Below are positions 35,433-45,333 of a DNA stretch of 64,000 bases, one piece after another (positions within the stretch are counted from its first letter, which is position 1; each line of letters begins with the position of its first letter). The stretch comes from [Empedobacter] haloabium. Its GTDB lineage: Bacteria > Pseudomonadota > Gammaproteobacteria > Burkholderiales > Burkholderiaceae_D. The notes beneath the pieces are model-generated. The model worked only from the letters and a program-made list of their open reading frames with translations. It did not search any database and was not told the origin of the DNA. The stretch lies in NCBI GenBank assembly GCA_008011715.2, contig CP136508.1:620001-684000 (forward strand). Reading direction: 5' to 3'. The position numbers and the translations under genes were made by a program.

Positions 35433-36724
35433 CCAGGTTTCTCTACACACTGGTGTGGTGGCTGGCGCTGCCGCTCGTGCTGCTGCGCCTGTGGCTGCGC
35501 GGCCGCCAGGAGCCCGGCTACCGCCAGCACTGGAACGAGCGGCTCGGCCTGTACGGCCGCCGCGCCGCGAATGACGAACCGCTGACGATCTGGGTACACG
35601 CCGTCTCGGTCGGCGAGACGCGCGCAGCCGAGCCGCTGGTCGACGCGCTGCTGAAGCACTATCCGCGTGGCCGCATCGTACTGACGCACATGACGCCGAC
35701 GGGTCGCGCCACCGGCAAGAGCCTGTTCGGCAAGCATGGCGCGCGCGTCGTGCAATCCTACCTGCCCTACGACATGCCGGCGCTGGTCGGCCGTTTCATC
35801 CGCCATTTCGAACCACGTGTCTGCATCCTGATGGAGACGGAGGTGTGGCCGAACCTGATCGCCGAATGCGGCCGGCGCAAGGTGCCGGTCGTGCTGGCCA
35901 ACGCGCGGCTGTCGGAGCGTTCGCTGCGCAAGGCGCAAAAGCTCGGCAAGTTCATGCGCGACGCCGCGGCCGGCATCGGCCTGGTGGCGGCGCAGACGGA
36001 AGACGACGCCGCACGCGTGCGCCAGCTGGGCGTGGCCAACGTGGCTGTCACCGGTTCCATCAAATTCGACGTGGTGGTGCCGCCTGCGCTGGTCAGTCTC
36101 GGCACGCAGCTGCGCAACCAGTTCGGCGCCGGCCGACCGGTGCTGCTGTGCGCCAGCACCCGCGAGGGCGAGGAGGAACCGATCCTGGATGCGTTCGGCA
36201 ATGCCCTGTCGGCCGGTACGCTGCCTGCGGACACCTTGCTGCTGCTGGTGCCGCGTCATCCGCAGCGCTTCGAGGCGGTGGAGGCGATGGTGCGCGAGCG
36301 TTCGTTGCCGGTGCAGCGCCGCTCGCAATTGACGGGCGGGGCGCGCGTCGGTCCGGAGACACGCGTGGTGCTGGGCGACTCGATGGGCGAGATGTTCGCC
36401 TACTATGCCGCCTGCGACGTCGCCTTTATCGGCGGCAGCCTGATGCCGCTGGGCGGCCAGAACCTGATCGAGGCGGCCGCGCTGGGCAAACCGGTGCTGA
36501 TCGGCCAGCACACGTTCAATTTCGCCCAGGTGACGGAGGATGCGCTGGCGGCCGGCGGCGCGGCGCGGGTGGCGGATGCCGCTGACTTGATGACGCAGGC
36601 GGGACGCCTGCTGACCGACGCCGAAGGGCGTGCCGGCATGGGGCGCAATGCGCTGGCGTTCGCCAACCAGCACCGCGGCGCGACGGCGCGGACGCTGGCG
36701 TTGCTGCCGGCGCTGTCTGACTGA
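35429..36724 (+). CDS. waaA: 3-deoxy-D-manno-octulosonic acid transferase
   Basis: The 431-residue GT30 enzyme has an N-terminal membrane anchor (LYTLVWWLALPLVLLRLWLRG), the catalytic region IWVHAVSVGETRAAEPL, LMETEVWPNLI, and the CMP-Kdo-binding block FIGGSLMPLGGQNLIEAAALGKP. It attaches Kdo to lipid A precursors. It is the last gene of the plus-strand polysaccharide block and ends in the gap holding element E. Confidence 0.94.
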   Translation: MTRFLYTLVWWLALPLVLLRLWLRGRQEPGYRQHWNERLGLYGRRAANDEPLTIWVHAVSVGETRAAEPLVDALLKHYPRGRIVLTHMTPTGRATGKSLFGKHGARVVQSYLPYDMPALVGRFIRHFEPRVCILMETEVWPNLIAECGRRKVPVVLANARLSERSLRKAQKLGKFMRDAAAGIGLVAAQTEDDAARVRQLGVANVAVTGSIKFDVVVPPALVSLGTQLRNQFGAGRPVLLCASTREGEEEPILDAFGNALSAGTLPADTLLLLVPRHPQRFEAVEAMVRERSLPVQRRSQLTGGARVGPETRVVLGDSMGEMFAYYAACDVAFIGGSLMPLGGQNLIEAAALGKPVLIGQHTFNFAQVTEDALAAGGAARVADAADLMTQAGRLLTDAEGRAGMGRNALAFANQHRGATARTLALLPALSD

Positions 36725-36756
36725 CTACCGGCAGCCTGCGGTCTGTCCCTGCGAGC

Positions 36757-36816
36757 AAACCGGGGTCAGGTCTGGCAATCGGACATTTGTCCGATTGCCA
36801 GACCTGACCCCGGTTT
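36757..36816. repeat. Palindromic element E, perfect 29-bp arms
   Basis: Two perfect 29-base arms (36757-36785 and 36788-36816) surround a TT loop. Outer ends read AAACCGGGGTCAGGTCTGGC. Just outside lie two family-like motifs, GGTCTGTCCC (36741-36750) and GGTGCCTGTCCCC (36826-36838), the latter equal to the end of element D. It fills the convergent gap between waaA and the GNAT gene. Confidence 0.95.
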
Positions 36817-36850
36817 TGGGCGATCGGTGCCTGTCCCCGGAGCTAACTAC

Positions 36851-37306
36851 TCAGCCCCGCGCCAGCAGCATCGCCGTGTACACCACCGGCACGCCGTTAT
36901 AAGCCTGCTCCACCGTACCGGTCGCAACAAAGCCGGCACTGCGATACAAGCCCTGCGCGACCTGGTTGGAGGCGGCGACATTAACCCGCACGTCGCCCGG
37001 CAGCCGCGCCAGCACGGCCTCCAGCAGCATGCGGCCCACGCCCCGGCCACGGGCGGTGGGCGCGACGAACAGCGCGCGCAGCGTGTCGCCGCACCAGGCG
37101 GCGAAGCCGATGATGGCGTCATAGCAGGTGCAGACGATCACGTCGCATTGCGCGAAGGCTGCCAGCCGTTCGGTGTCCTGCGCCAGCGGCAGCAGCGTGA
37201 AACGCGCCGACTCAAATGCGAATTCGTCCAGCTTGGCCGCGTCGTAGACTGCGGCGACGGCAGGGAAATCCGCCGGGCGGTAAGGACGGATGGCCAGTAT
37301 CGTCAT
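36851..37306 (-). CDS. GNAT-family N-acetyltransferase
   Basis: The 151-residue protein has the GNAT fold: N-terminal IRPYRPADFPAVAAVYDAA, the acetyl-CoA-binding loop LFVAPTARGRGVGRMLLEAV and a C-terminal NVAASNQVAQGLYRSAGFV. The substrate is unknown. The ATG at 37306 was chosen over a TTG one codon upstream; it lies 4 bases after the YgjP-like stop, so it is likely the last gene of that minus-strand operon. Confidence 0.82.
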   Translation of the reverse strand: MTILAIRPYRPADFPAVAAVYDAAKLDEFAFESARFTLLPLAQDTERLAAFAQCDVIVCTCYDAIIGFAAWCGDTLRALFVAPTARGRGVGRMLLEAVLARLPGDVRVNVAASNQVAQGLYRSAGFVATGTVEQAYNGVPVVYTAMLLARG

Positions 37307-37309
37307 CAA

Positions 37310-38317
37310 TCAGTTCCACAACACCGGCAGCTCCTGCGACCGGCGCCGCAGCAGCTGCTTGGCTTCCTCGTACTGCGGATAGACGCGGCCGACGTGCGCC
37401 CAGAAGCGCGCGCTGTGGTTCATTTCCAGGATGTGCGCCAGCTCGTGCGCCACGACATAGTCGATCAGCGGCAGCGAGAACTGCAGCAGCTTCCAGTTCA
37501 GCCGGATCGCGCGCTGCACGGTGCAGGAGCCCCAGCGCGTATCCGCCGAGGACAGCGAAAAGCTGGCGTACTGCACGCCCACCCGCGGCGCATACAGGTC
37601 GAGGCGCTGCTGGAACAGGCCTTCGGCCTGCTGCTTGTACCAGTTGCGCACGCGTTCCTTGACCAGCTGCTCGGTGGCGCCGGATACGAGTCCCATGGTC
37701 AGCTCCCGCGTGGCCGGATTGAACTCGGTGCGGTTGCGTGGCGCCGCGTACAGGCGCAGCGTGATCTCGCCCCCCAGATAAGGCAGCCGGGCGCCGTCCT
37801 TCCATTCCACTGGCGGCTTTTCCAGCCGGGCGGCCCGGCGCTGGCGCCGTTCGTCCAGCTTCGTCATGATCCAGTTGCGCTTGGCGAGGATCGCGTTCTC
37901 CACGTCGACCAGCGTGCAGCGCTTCGGCGCGGTCACGCGCAGGCCATCGTCGTCGATCATGAAGCCGATCGAATTGCGGCTGGAGCGGCGCAGCACGTAT
38001 TGCAGCACGAATTCGCCGACCAGCAGCTGGCGCCGTTCCAGGCCCGGCGCAAGCGGCGGCAGCACCGGGTCGGGCCGGCGCAGCGGGACAGGAGGACGCA
38101 GCAAATTCACGGTGGCGGGAGCGGGAATGGGAAAAGCGGAGGGTACAGCGGAAGCGGGCGGAGGATCGGCAGGTCGGGCAGCGGCGGCGGCGCCGCCAAA
38201 CAGGTCGAGCTGGGGAGCATTGCTCCCCTCCTGCGCCGCCGACCTGTTCGTGGCCAGTTCGTCTAGCCAGCGTTGTAGGCGTGGGGCGAAATGACGCGCA
38301 TTTCTGATTCGATCCAC
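37310..38317 (-). CDS. YgjP/WrpA-like zinc metallopeptidase domain protein
   Basis: From the GTG at 38317 the protein has about 335 residues. A variable N-terminal third rich in Pro and Ala is followed by the YgjP-like domain: GWRxx-like strands, TRWGSCTVQRAIRLNWKLLQF, and the zinc site VAHELAHILEMNHSARFW with a downstream Glu. The family resembles SprT and M48 peptidases, and its cellular role is poorly defined. No ATG is available near a plausible start. The frame remains open up to 38431 inside plsC, so the true start is uncertain; GTG 38317 overlaps plsC by 55 bases. Confidence 0.75.
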   Translation of the reverse strand: MDRIRNARHFAPRLQRWLDELATNRSAAQEGSNAPQLDLFGGAAAAARPADPPPASAVPSAFPIPAPATVNLLRPPVPLRRPDPVLPPLAPGLERRQLLVGEFVLQYVLRRSSRNSIGFMIDDDGLRVTAPKRCTLVDVENAILAKRNWIMTKLDERRQRRAARLEKPPVEWKDGARLPYLGGEITLRLYAAPRNRTEFNPATRELTMGLVSGATEQLVKERVRNWYKQQAEGLFQQRLDLYAPRVGVQYASFSLSSADTRWGSCTVQRAIRLNWKLLQFSLPLIDYVVAHELAHILEMNHSARFWAHVGRVYPQYEEAKQLLRRRSQELPVLWN

Positions 38318-39003
38318 TGTTCCACCTGTTCCATCATGCTGTCGGGCGTGTGCCCTTCCGGCGAGATCGGCTTGCCAATGGAAACCGTGACCTTGCCTGG
38401 ATATTTGATAAACGAATTCTTCGGCCAGCATTCACCGGAGTTGAGCGCGATCGGCACGACCGGCGCGTTGGTCTCGATCGCGAGACGCGTGCCACCGCTC
38501 TTGTACTTGCCGGCCTGGCCCACCGGAATGCGGGTGCCTTCGGGGAACATGATAATCCATTGGCCGTCTTTCAGGCGACGTTTGCCGTGCGCGACCACCA
38601 TCTTGAACGCATTTTTGCCCTGTTTGCGGTCGATCGGGATCATCCGCAACAACGCGATGCCCCAGCCGAAGAAGGGGATGTACAGGATTTCCTTCTTGAA
38701 CACGAACACCAGGGGCCGCGGCAGGTTCGCCAGCAGGAAGATCGTCTCCCAGGCCGACTGGTGTTTCGACAGCACGATGGCCGGGCTGTCCGGGAAATTC
38801 TCATAACCCTTGAACTCGTAATGGATGCCGCAGATGACCTTCGCGCACCAGATCATGAAGACGTTCCAGCGCGACGTGACCCAATAGCGCTTGTTGTAGG
38901 GCAGCGGCGCGGCCAGCATGCAGACGAACGACCAGACGATCGTGGCGATCGCCATCACCACGGTAAACAACAGGGAACGCAGGAACAGGACGGCTTTACG
39001 CAA
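38263..39003 (-). CDS. PlsC-family lysophospholipid acyltransferase
   Basis: The 246-residue membrane enzyme has a hydrophobic N-terminus (LLFTVVMAIATIVWSFVCMLA), the box KHQSAWET with the catalytic histidine, and FPEGTRIPVGQAGKYKSGG. It acylates lysophosphatidate or a related acceptor. It is the second PlsC paralogue in the window and less similar to classical PlsC than the one at 26005 (KHQSAWE rather than NHVSWLD). It lies 18 bases after gmhB in the glyQS-gmhB-plsC order common in betaproteobacteria. Confidence 0.88.
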   Translation of the reverse strand: MRKAVLFLRSLLFTVVMAIATIVWSFVCMLAAPLPYNKRYWVTSRWNVFMIWCAKVICGIHYEFKGYENFPDSPAIVLSKHQSAWETIFLLANLPRPLVFVFKKEILYIPFFGWGIALLRMIPIDRKQGKNAFKMVVAHGKRRLKDGQWIIMFPEGTRIPVGQAGKYKSGGTRLAIETNAPVVPIALNSGECWPKNSFIKYPGKVTVSIGKPISPEGHTPDSMMEQVEQWIESEMRVISPHAYNAG

Positions 39004-39021
39004 TGCGGCTCTCCAGGTAGA

Positions 39022-39603
39022 TCAATTGGCCGCCGCGGCGGGCGCGGCGGGTTGCTTCAGAATGTGCTGCACGGTGGCCGCCAGGTCGGGGAAGACCTGG
39101 GTGCCGGGCGGCAGGCCACCGGTGACGTGCGTCTTCTCGCCCTTGCCGGTCAAAACCAGGTAGGGCACGCAGCCGCTGATGAAGCCGGCCTGCAGGTCGC
39201 GCAGCGAGTCGCCCACCGTCGGCACGCCTTTCAGGCTGACCTGGTAGCGCTTCGAGATCTCGGCGAACATGCCCGGTTTGGGCTTGCGGCAGTCGCAGTT
39301 GTCGGCCGCCGCGTGCGGGCAGAAGAACACCGCGTCGATGTCGGCACCCACCTGCAGCGCCAACCGGTGCATCTTGGCGTGGATCGCGTTCAAGGTGGTG
39401 ATGTCGAACAGCTGGCGCGCGATGCCCGACTGGTTCGAGGCGATCACCACCCGAAACCCCGCCTGGTTCAGGCGGGCGATCGCTTCCAGCGAGCCGGGGA
39501 TGGGTATCCACTCGTCGGGCGACTTGATGAAGTCCGGCGAGTCATGGTTGATCACGCCGTCCCGGTCCAGGATGATCAGTTTCGGGTGCTGCGGTTGTGG
39601 CAT
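39022..39603 (-). CDS. gmhB: D-glycero-beta-D-manno-heptose-1,7-bisphosphate 7-phosphatase
   Basis: The 193-residue HAD phosphatase has the nucleophile motif ILDRDGVINHDS, SNQSGIARQLF and the zinc-binding cysteine cluster CPHAAADNCDCRKPKPGMF that marks GmhB. It prepares ADP-heptose, the donor used by waaC in this window. The Ala-rich C-terminal tail is not conserved. It is 9 bases downstream of glyS. Confidence 0.92.
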   Translation of the reverse strand: MPQPQHPKLIILDRDGVINHDSPDFIKSPDEWIPIPGSLEAIARLNQAGFRVVIASNQSGIARQLFDITTLNAIHAKMHRLALQVGADIDAVFFCPHAAADNCDCRKPKPGMFAEISKRYQVSLKGVPTVGDSLRDLQAGFISGCVPYLVLTGKGEKTHVTGGLPPGTQVFPDLAATVQHILKQPAAPAAAAN

Positions 39604-39612
39604 GGGTGACCC

Positions 39613-41727
39613 TTACGCCGCCAGTTTCGAGATGTCGGCGACGCGGTTCATCATGCCGTGCAGGGACGACAGCAGCGCCAGGCGGTTGTTGCGCAGCGCG
39701 ATGTCGTCGGCCATCACCATCACGTCGTTGAAGAAGGCGTCGACGTCGTCGCGCAGCTGCGCCAGCGTTTTCAGGGTGCCGGTGAAGTCGCCCGCGCCGA
39801 ACGCGGCATCCACTTCCGGCTGCACGCGCGTGACGGCGGCGGCCAGGTTCTTCTCCGCCGTGTCCTGCAACAGGGCCGGATTCACGCTGCCGGCCTGCGC
39901 CAGCGCTTCCTCGTTCTTCTTGAGGATGTTGGTGATGCGCTTGTTGGCGCCGGCCAGCGAAGCCGACTCGGGCAGCGCGGCAAACGCTTGCACCGCTTCC
40001 AGGCGCTGCACGATGTCGTCCAGGCGGTCCGGATTCTGCGCCACCACGGCCTCGATCTCGTTCGGCGTGAAGCCGCGCTCGCGCAGGATGCCGCGCAGGC
40101 GGTCCATGAAGAACGCCATCACCTCGGCCGACGGGTCCTTGAAGTTGGCCACGCCGCCGAACTGCGCGACGGCGTCGGCCAGCAGGTCCGAGATCGCCAG
40201 CGGCAGGCGCTTCTCGATCAGCATGCGCAGCACGCCCAGGGCGTGGCGGCGCAGCGCGAACGGGTCCTTGTCGCCGGTCGGCTGCAGGCCGATGGCCCAG
40301 ATGCCGACCAGGGTTTCCAGCTTGTCGGCCAATGCCACGGCAGTGCCGGTGGCGGTCGAGGGCAGGGCGTCGCCGGCAAAGCGCGGCTGGTAGTGTTCGG
40401 AGGCGGCCAGCGCCACGTCTTCCGGTTCGCCGTCATGACGGGCGTAGTAGGTGCCCATGATGCCCTGCAGTTCCGGGAACTCGCCCACCATATCGGTCAG
40501 CAGGTCGGCTTTCGACAGGCGCGCGGCCCGCTCGGCCAGCGCCACGTCGCCATTCAGGCGCGCCGCGATGGCCTTGGCCAGGCCGGTCACGCGCTCGCTG
40601 CGCTCGGCCTGCGTGCCCAGCTTGTTGTGGTAGACGACGTTCTTCAGCAGCGGCAGGCGCGACTCCAGCGTCTTCTTCTTGTCCTGCTCGAAGAAAAACT
40701 TGGCGTCCGACAGGCGCGGGCGCACCACGCGCTCATTGCCGCCGATGATGGCTTGCGGCGTGTCGGTGGCGATGTTCGAGACGATCAGGAAGCGCGAACG
40801 CAGCTTGCCGTTGGCGTCCGTCAGGGCGAAGTATTTCTGGTTCGTTTGCATGGTGAGGATCAGGCATTCCTGCGGCACGGCCAGGAACTCTTCCTCGAAA
40901 TGGCATTCGTAGACGACCGGCCATTCGACCAGCGACGTCACTTCCTCCAGCAGCGCTTCGGGCATCAGGACCTGGTCGGCCCCGGCCTTGTCCAGCAGCG
41001 CCTTGCGGATCTGTTCCTTGCGCGCTTCGAACGACGGGATCACCTTGGCCTGGTCGACCAGGGTGCTGGCATAGGCATCGGCGTGCGGCACCGTCACGGC
41101 GCGCTGGCCCGGGGCCGTCAGGAAGCGGTGGCCGTCCGTGACGTTGGCGGCGGTCAGGCCCAGCAGGGTCAGTGGCAGCACCTGGTCGCCGTACAGGGCG
41201 ATCAGGCTGTGCGCCGGGCGCACGAACTGCACGGTGGCGCCGTCCGGGCGCTGGTAGCTCATCACCTTCGGGATGGGCAGCTTGGCGACCGATTCCTCCA
41301 GCGCCGTCTGCAGGCCGGCCTGCAGCGGGGCGCCGGGGGCCGTGTACGTGTAGAAGAAGCTTTCCGCCTTGCCGTCCTGGGCGCGTTCCAGGTCGGCCAC
41401 CTGCAGGTCGGGGAAGCCCAGCGCGGCCAGTTTTTTCGCCAGCGGCGCGGTCGGGTTGCCGTCCTTGTCCAGGGCGACCGTCACGGGCAGCACTTTTTCG
41501 CGGATCGATTTGTCCGGCGAGACGTCGCGCACCTTGGTGATCGAGACGGCCAGGCGGCGCGGCGTGGCGTAGGTGGTGGCGACGCTGTCCTCTTCTAGGT
41601 AGTCGCGCGCCTTCAGGCCGTTCACGATGCCGGCGGCAAAGGCGGCGCCCAGCTTGGACAGGGCCTTCGGCGGCAGTTCTTCGGTCAGCAGTTCAATCAG
41701 GAGAGTCTGGGTCATGGCGGTAGTCAT
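39613..41727 (-). CDS. glyS: Glycyl-tRNA synthetase beta subunit
   Basis: The 704-residue beta chain of the tetrameric bacterial GlyRS starts with [16 protein letters not shown] and carries [41 protein letters not shown] and the HD-like and anticodon-binding C-terminal regions. It works with GlyQ to charge tRNA-Gly. ATG 41727 overlaps the glyQ stop (ATGA); an internal ATG at 41715 is also possible. Confidence 0.96.
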   Translation of the reverse strand: MTTAMTQTLLIELLTEELPPKALSKLGAAFAAGIVNGLKARDYLEEDSVATTYATPRRLAVSITKVRDVSPDKSIREKVLPVTVALDKDGNPTAPLAKKLAALGFPDLQVADLERAQDGKAESFFYTYTAPGAPLQAGLQTALEESVAKLPIPKVMSYQRPDGATVQFVRPAHSLIALYGDQVLPLTLLGLTAANVTDGHRFLTAPGQRAVTVPHADAYASTLVDQAKVIPSFEARKEQIRKALLDKAGADQVLMPEALLEEVTSLVEWPVVYECHFEEEFLAVPQECLILTMQTNQKYFALTDANGKLRSRFLIVSNIATDTPQAIIGGNERVVRPRLSDAKFFFEQDKKKTLESRLPLLKNVVYHNKLGTQAERSERVTGLAKAIAARLNGDVALAERAARLSKADLLTDMVGEFPELQGIMGTYYARHDGEPEDVALAASEHYQPRFAGDALPSTATGTAVALADKLETLVGIWAIGLQPTGDKDPFALRRHALGVLRMLIEKRLPLAISDLLADAVAQFGGVANFKDPSAEVMAFFMDRLRGILRERGFTPNEIEAVVAQNPDRLDDIVQRLEAVQAFAALPESASLAGANKRITNILKKNEEALAQAGSVNPALLQDTAEKNLAAAVTRVQPEVDAAFGAGDFTGTLKTLAQLRDDVDAFFNDVMVMADDIALRNNRLALLSSLHGMMNRVADISKLAA

Positions 41728-42632
41728 TGTGCGGTGGCGCTGTCCAGCATCGGGAAGCCGAGGCGTTCGCGGGAGTCGTAGTAGGCTTGCGCGACGAGGC
41801 GCGACAGCGTGCGCACGCGGCCGATGTAGGCGGCGCGTTCGGTCACGGAGATGGCGCCGCGCGCGTCCAGCATATTGAAGCTGTGCGAGGCCTTCATGAT
41901 CTGCTCGTAGGCCGGCAGGGTCAGTTGCAGCTCGACCAGGCGCTTGGCTTCCGCCTCGTGGTTGGCGAACTGCGCGAACAGCAGCTCGGTATTGGCGTGC
42001 TCGAAGTTGTAGGTGGATTGCTCCACTTCGTTCTGGTGGAACACGTCGCCGTACTTCAGCGTCTTTTTCACGCCGTGTTCTTCCCACTCGGTCCAGACCA
42101 GGTCATACACGTTCTCGACACCCTGCAGGTACATCGCCAGGCGCTCGATGCCATAGGTGATCTCGCCCAGCACGGGCTTGCAATCGAGGCCGCCGACCTG
42201 CTGGAAGTAGGTGAACTGCGTGACCTCCATGCCGTTCAGCCAGACTTCCCAGCCCAGGCCCCAGGCGCCCAGGGTCGGGCTTTCCCAGTCGTCTTCCACG
42301 AAGCGCACGTCGTTCTGCTTCAGGTCCAGGCCCAGCGCGGCCAGCGATCCCAGATACAGGTCCAGGATGTTTTCCGGCGCCGGTTTCAGCACCACCTGGT
42401 ACTGGTAGTAGTGCTGCAGGCGGTTCGGGTTTTCGCCATAGCGGCCGTCCTTCGGGCGGCGCGACGGCTGCACGTAGGCGGCGCGCCATGGCTCGGGGCC
42501 GATCGCGCGCAGGAAGGTACCGGTGTGGAAGGTGCCCGCGCCGACTTCCATGTCGTACGGCTGGAGCAGCGCGCAACCCTGCTTGTCCCAATAGGATTGC
42601 AGCGTCAGGATGATTTGTTGAAATGTGAGCAT
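41724..42632 (-). CDS. glyQ: Glycyl-tRNA synthetase alpha subunit
   Basis: The 302-residue catalytic chain shows [58 protein letters not shown] and [17 protein letters not shown], all highly conserved GlyQ blocks. It activates glycine and charges its tRNA together with GlyS. The 121-base gap to lnt upstream may hold its own promoter, but no clear one was recognised. Confidence 0.97.
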   Translation of the reverse strand: MLTFQQIILTLQSYWDKQGCALLQPYDMEVGAGTFHTGTFLRAIGPEPWRAAYVQPSRRPKDGRYGENPNRLQHYYQYQVVLKPAPENILDLYLGSLAALGLDLKQNDVRFVEDDWESPTLGAWGLGWEVWLNGMEVTQFTYFQQVGGLDCKPVLGEITYGIERLAMYLQGVENVYDLVWTEWEEHGVKKTLKYGDVFHQNEVEQSTYNFEHANTELLFAQFANHEAEAKRLVELQLTLPAYEQIMKASHSFNMLDARGAISVTERAAYIGRVRTLSRLVAQAYYDSRERLGFPMLDSATAQ

Positions 42633-42753
42633 CGTATTTGGTCGGTGACGCGCGTGGGCGCGGGCGTATCGGTAGCTGGAATGCTAAAACGGCCCATTTT
42701 AGCGGTTTTTATAACAGACTAGTAGAGCGTCGGCGGCAGCCGCCCGCAGCGGA

Positions 42754-44313
42754 TCACGCCGCGGCGGCCGCCTTGCGGCGCGACCACAGCCAGGCCGCCA
42801 GCAGGCTGATCCCGGTGAGCGCGAACAACAGGTAGTTTTGCGTCACGATATAGGGCGTTCGGCCCGACATCCCCTGCACACTTGCCGCCAGCACGCCCGC
42901 CTGGTAATACGGCAGGCTGGCCTGGACCTGCCCGCGGGCGTCGATCACGACCGTAGGTCCCGTGTTGGTGGCCGACAGCATCGGCCGGCCGGTCTCCAGG
43001 GAACGCATCTGCGAGATCTGCAAGTGCTGTGGAATCGCCACCGACTCGCCATACCAGGCCAGCTCGGCGACGTTCAATAGCAGGGTGGCCTCTCCGCCCC
43101 TGGCCGACCCGTTGCGCAGTTGCGCCGCGATTTCCTCGCCGAACGCGTTCTCGTAGCAGATGTTCGGCAGGACTCGCTGGTCTTTTACCGCGAACGCGCG
43201 CTGCAGCGCCTCGCCCCTGGTCTGGTCGCCCAGCGGAATATTCATCAGGTCCGTGAACCAGCGAAAGCCCATTGGAATGAATTCGCCAAATGGCACGAGG
43301 TGATGCTTGTCGTAGCGGTATGGGTTGGCCAGTGCGGGCGCGAGGCCCAGGACACTGTTCGAATAGCGGGTCGGGCTGTCGGCCAGCGGCATGCCCAGCA
43401 CGATGGCGCTGCCGCTGCGACGGGCGAACTGGCCGTAGCTGTCCAGGTAGCCGGTTGGCATCTGCTGGGGAAACAGCGGCAGGCCCGTTTCCGGGATCGC
43501 GATCAGGTCGGCCGGCGCGGCGGTGACGGCGCGTTGATAATAAGCCAGCGTTTGGCCGAGATGATCCGGATTGAATTTGTCCGACAGCGCGATATTGCCC
43601 TGCACGAGGCGAACGGCCAGCGGCTTGCCGACCGCCTCGGTCCACTGCACCTGCTGCAGTCCGAAGCCGCCCAGCCATAATGCGCCGATCAGTGCCAGCG
43701 CGCCCTTGCGGGTACGATGCATCAGCAGCAGCAAGGCCCCGGCCGTGATCGCAGCAATCCAGCCGATGCCGTAGACGCCCAGCACGGGTGCGAAGCCCGC
43801 CAGGGGCGAAACGTTGTGAGCGTAGCCGGCGGAGGCCCACGGGAAGCCCGTGAACAGCCAGCCACGCGTCCATTCGGAAATGGCCCAGCAGGCCGGCAGC
43901 ACCAGCAGGTTCGCTGCCGGCAGCGACAGCACCCAGCGTTGGCGCAGCCAGGCGGCAGCGCCCATCGCCAACGCACAGTGCCCACCCAGGTACACGGACA
44001 ACAGTATGATGGCGGCCCACGCCAGTACGGGCGGCAAGCCGAAACGCGGCAGCACGATCGTCAGCCAGTGCACTCCCGTCAGGCACCAGCCGAAGCCGAA
44101 TGCCCAGCCCACCAGCGCGCCGGCCTTGACGGAGTTCGCGCGCAGTACCTGATAGAACAGGATGGCAAGGGTAAGCAGCTGCAGCGGCCACCAGCCGAAC
44201 GGGGCGAACGAGAACACGCTCGCCGCGCCCGCGAGGGCGGCGATGAGCATGCGGCTGCGGGTGGAACGGGGTGGCGCGGACGGCTCGCCCGGGCGGGCGC
44301 GGCGCAGGCGCAT
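42754..44313 (-). CDS. lnt: Apolipoprotein N-acyltransferase
   Basis: The 519-residue inner-membrane enzyme has about seven N-terminal helices followed by a periplasmic nitrilase domain. The triad is visible at Glu275 (IPETGLPLF), Lys336 (YDKHHLVPFGEF) and Cys386 (NICYENAFG), very close to the E. coli positions. It adds the third acyl chain to lipoproteins, which the ChaN-like and duplicated lipoproteins in this window would need for maturation. The start ATG 44313 overlaps the corC stop (TGATG); the frame continues upstream only as a shadow of corC. Confidence 0.94.
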   Translation of the reverse strand: MRLRRARPGEPSAPPRSTRSRMLIAALAGAASVFSFAPFGWWPLQLLTLAILFYQVLRANSVKAGALVGWAFGFGWCLTGVHWLTIVLPRFGLPPVLAWAAIILLSVYLGGHCALAMGAAAWLRQRWVLSLPAANLLVLPACWAISEWTRGWLFTGFPWASAGYAHNVSPLAGFAPVLGVYGIGWIAAITAGALLLLMHRTRKGALALIGALWLGGFGLQQVQWTEAVGKPLAVRLVQGNIALSDKFNPDHLGQTLAYYQRAVTAAPADLIAIPETGLPLFPQQMPTGYLDSYGQFARRSGSAIVLGMPLADSPTRYSNSVLGLAPALANPYRYDKHHLVPFGEFIPMGFRWFTDLMNIPLGDQTRGEALQRAFAVKDQRVLPNICYENAFGEEIAAQLRNGSARGGEATLLLNVAELAWYGESVAIPQHLQISQMRSLETGRPMLSATNTGPTVVIDARGQVQASLPYYQAGVLAASVQGMSGRTPYIVTQNYLLFALTGISLLAAWLWSRRKAAAAA

Positions 44314-45191
44314 CAGTCCTGCTCGTCGATGGCCGGTGGCAGCTTCTCGACCGTCAATACGTGGATCTGGCGGGCATCCGCACGCAGCACTTCGAAGCGC
44401 AGGTTGTCGATGTCGAACACGTCGCCCTTGTGCGGCATGCGCGCCAGGTGTTTCGCCACCAGGCCGCCGATGGTGTCGACGTCCTCGTCGGACAGTTCGA
44501 CATCGAGCTCCTCGTTGAACTGGGCGATCTCGGTCAGTGCCTTGACGCGCCAGCGCGGCCCCAGCTGGCCCTCCTTGATGGAGATGATGTTGTCTTCTTC
44601 CTCGTCGAAGTCGTATTCGTCCTCGATGTCGCCGACGATCTGTTCCAGCACGTCCTCGATCGTGATCAGGCCAGCCACGCCGCTGTATTCGTCGACAACG
44701 ATGGCCATGTGGTTGTGATTGGCGCGGAAGTCGCGCAGCAGCACGTTCAGGCGCTTCGACTCGGGGATGAAGATGGCCGGGCGCAGCATGTCGCGCACGT
44801 CGAACGATTCCTCGGCGTAGTAGCGCAGCAGGTCTTTCGCCAGCAGGATGCCGACCACCTTGTCGCGCTCGCCCTCGATGGCGGGGAAGCGCGAATGGGC
44901 CGTTTCCAGCACCAGCGGCATCCATTCGTCGATCGGCTTGGAGATGTCGATGACGTCCATCTGCGAGCGCGGCACCATGATGTCGCGGGCGGACAGGTCC
45001 GAGACCTGGAACACACCTTCGATCATCGACAGCGCGTCGGCATCGATCAGGTTGCGTTCGTGGGCTTCGTGCAGGACTTCGAGCAGTTCCGAGCGGTTCT
45101 CGGGCTCAGGGGAAATCAGGGCGGTGAGTCGCTCGAGGAGCGATCGGTGTGGTTTAGCGTCATTCCTGACGCTACTAGAGTGCTCTTGCAT
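44313..45191 (-). CDS. corC: CorC/YbeX-type CBS-domain protein
   Basis: The 292-residue cytoplasmic protein has two CBS domains (RDIMVPRSQMDVIDIS and RPAIFIPESKRLNVLL with VVDEYSGVAGLITIEDVLE) and a C-terminal CorC/HlyC transporter-associated domain. CorC/YbeX has been linked to Mg/Co efflux and to ribosome and membrane homeostasis; it sits in the ybeY-corC-lnt context as in E. coli. ATG 45191 (MQEHSSS) was preferred over an upstream ATG that would run toward the divergent gene. Confidence 0.9.
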   Translation of the reverse strand: MQEHSSSVRNDAKPHRSLLERLTALISPEPENRSELLEVLHEAHERNLIDADALSMIEGVFQVSDLSARDIMVPRSQMDVIDISKPIDEWMPLVLETAHSRFPAIEGERDKVVGILLAKDLLRYYAEESFDVRDMLRPAIFIPESKRLNVLLRDFRANHNHMAIVVDEYSGVAGLITIEDVLEQIVGDIEDEYDFDEEEDNIISIKEGQLGPRWRVKALTEIAQFNEELDVELSDEDVDTIGGLVAKHLARMPHKGDVFDIDNLRFEVLRADARQIHVLTVEKLPPAIDEQD

Positions 45192-45333
45192 AATAGGCGT
45201 GAGCCATTTGTTTCGAAGGGATATAGCATACACCAAACAGGCCGGCGGTTCCGTTTTTATCAGAAATGCATGATGTGTCATCGTGCCGTCATGCGCCGCG
45301 CTTATGCTGGCCGCCGGGGAGGCGAGACGGTCG

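Noticed and set aside
42683..42710. GCTAAAA-TTTTAGC hairpin followed by GGTTTTTAT, like a plus-strand terminator
   Set aside because: No plus-strand gene ends here; on the minus strand, the direction of lnt and glyQ, the T-tract would precede the stem. It may be part of the glyQ leader instead.
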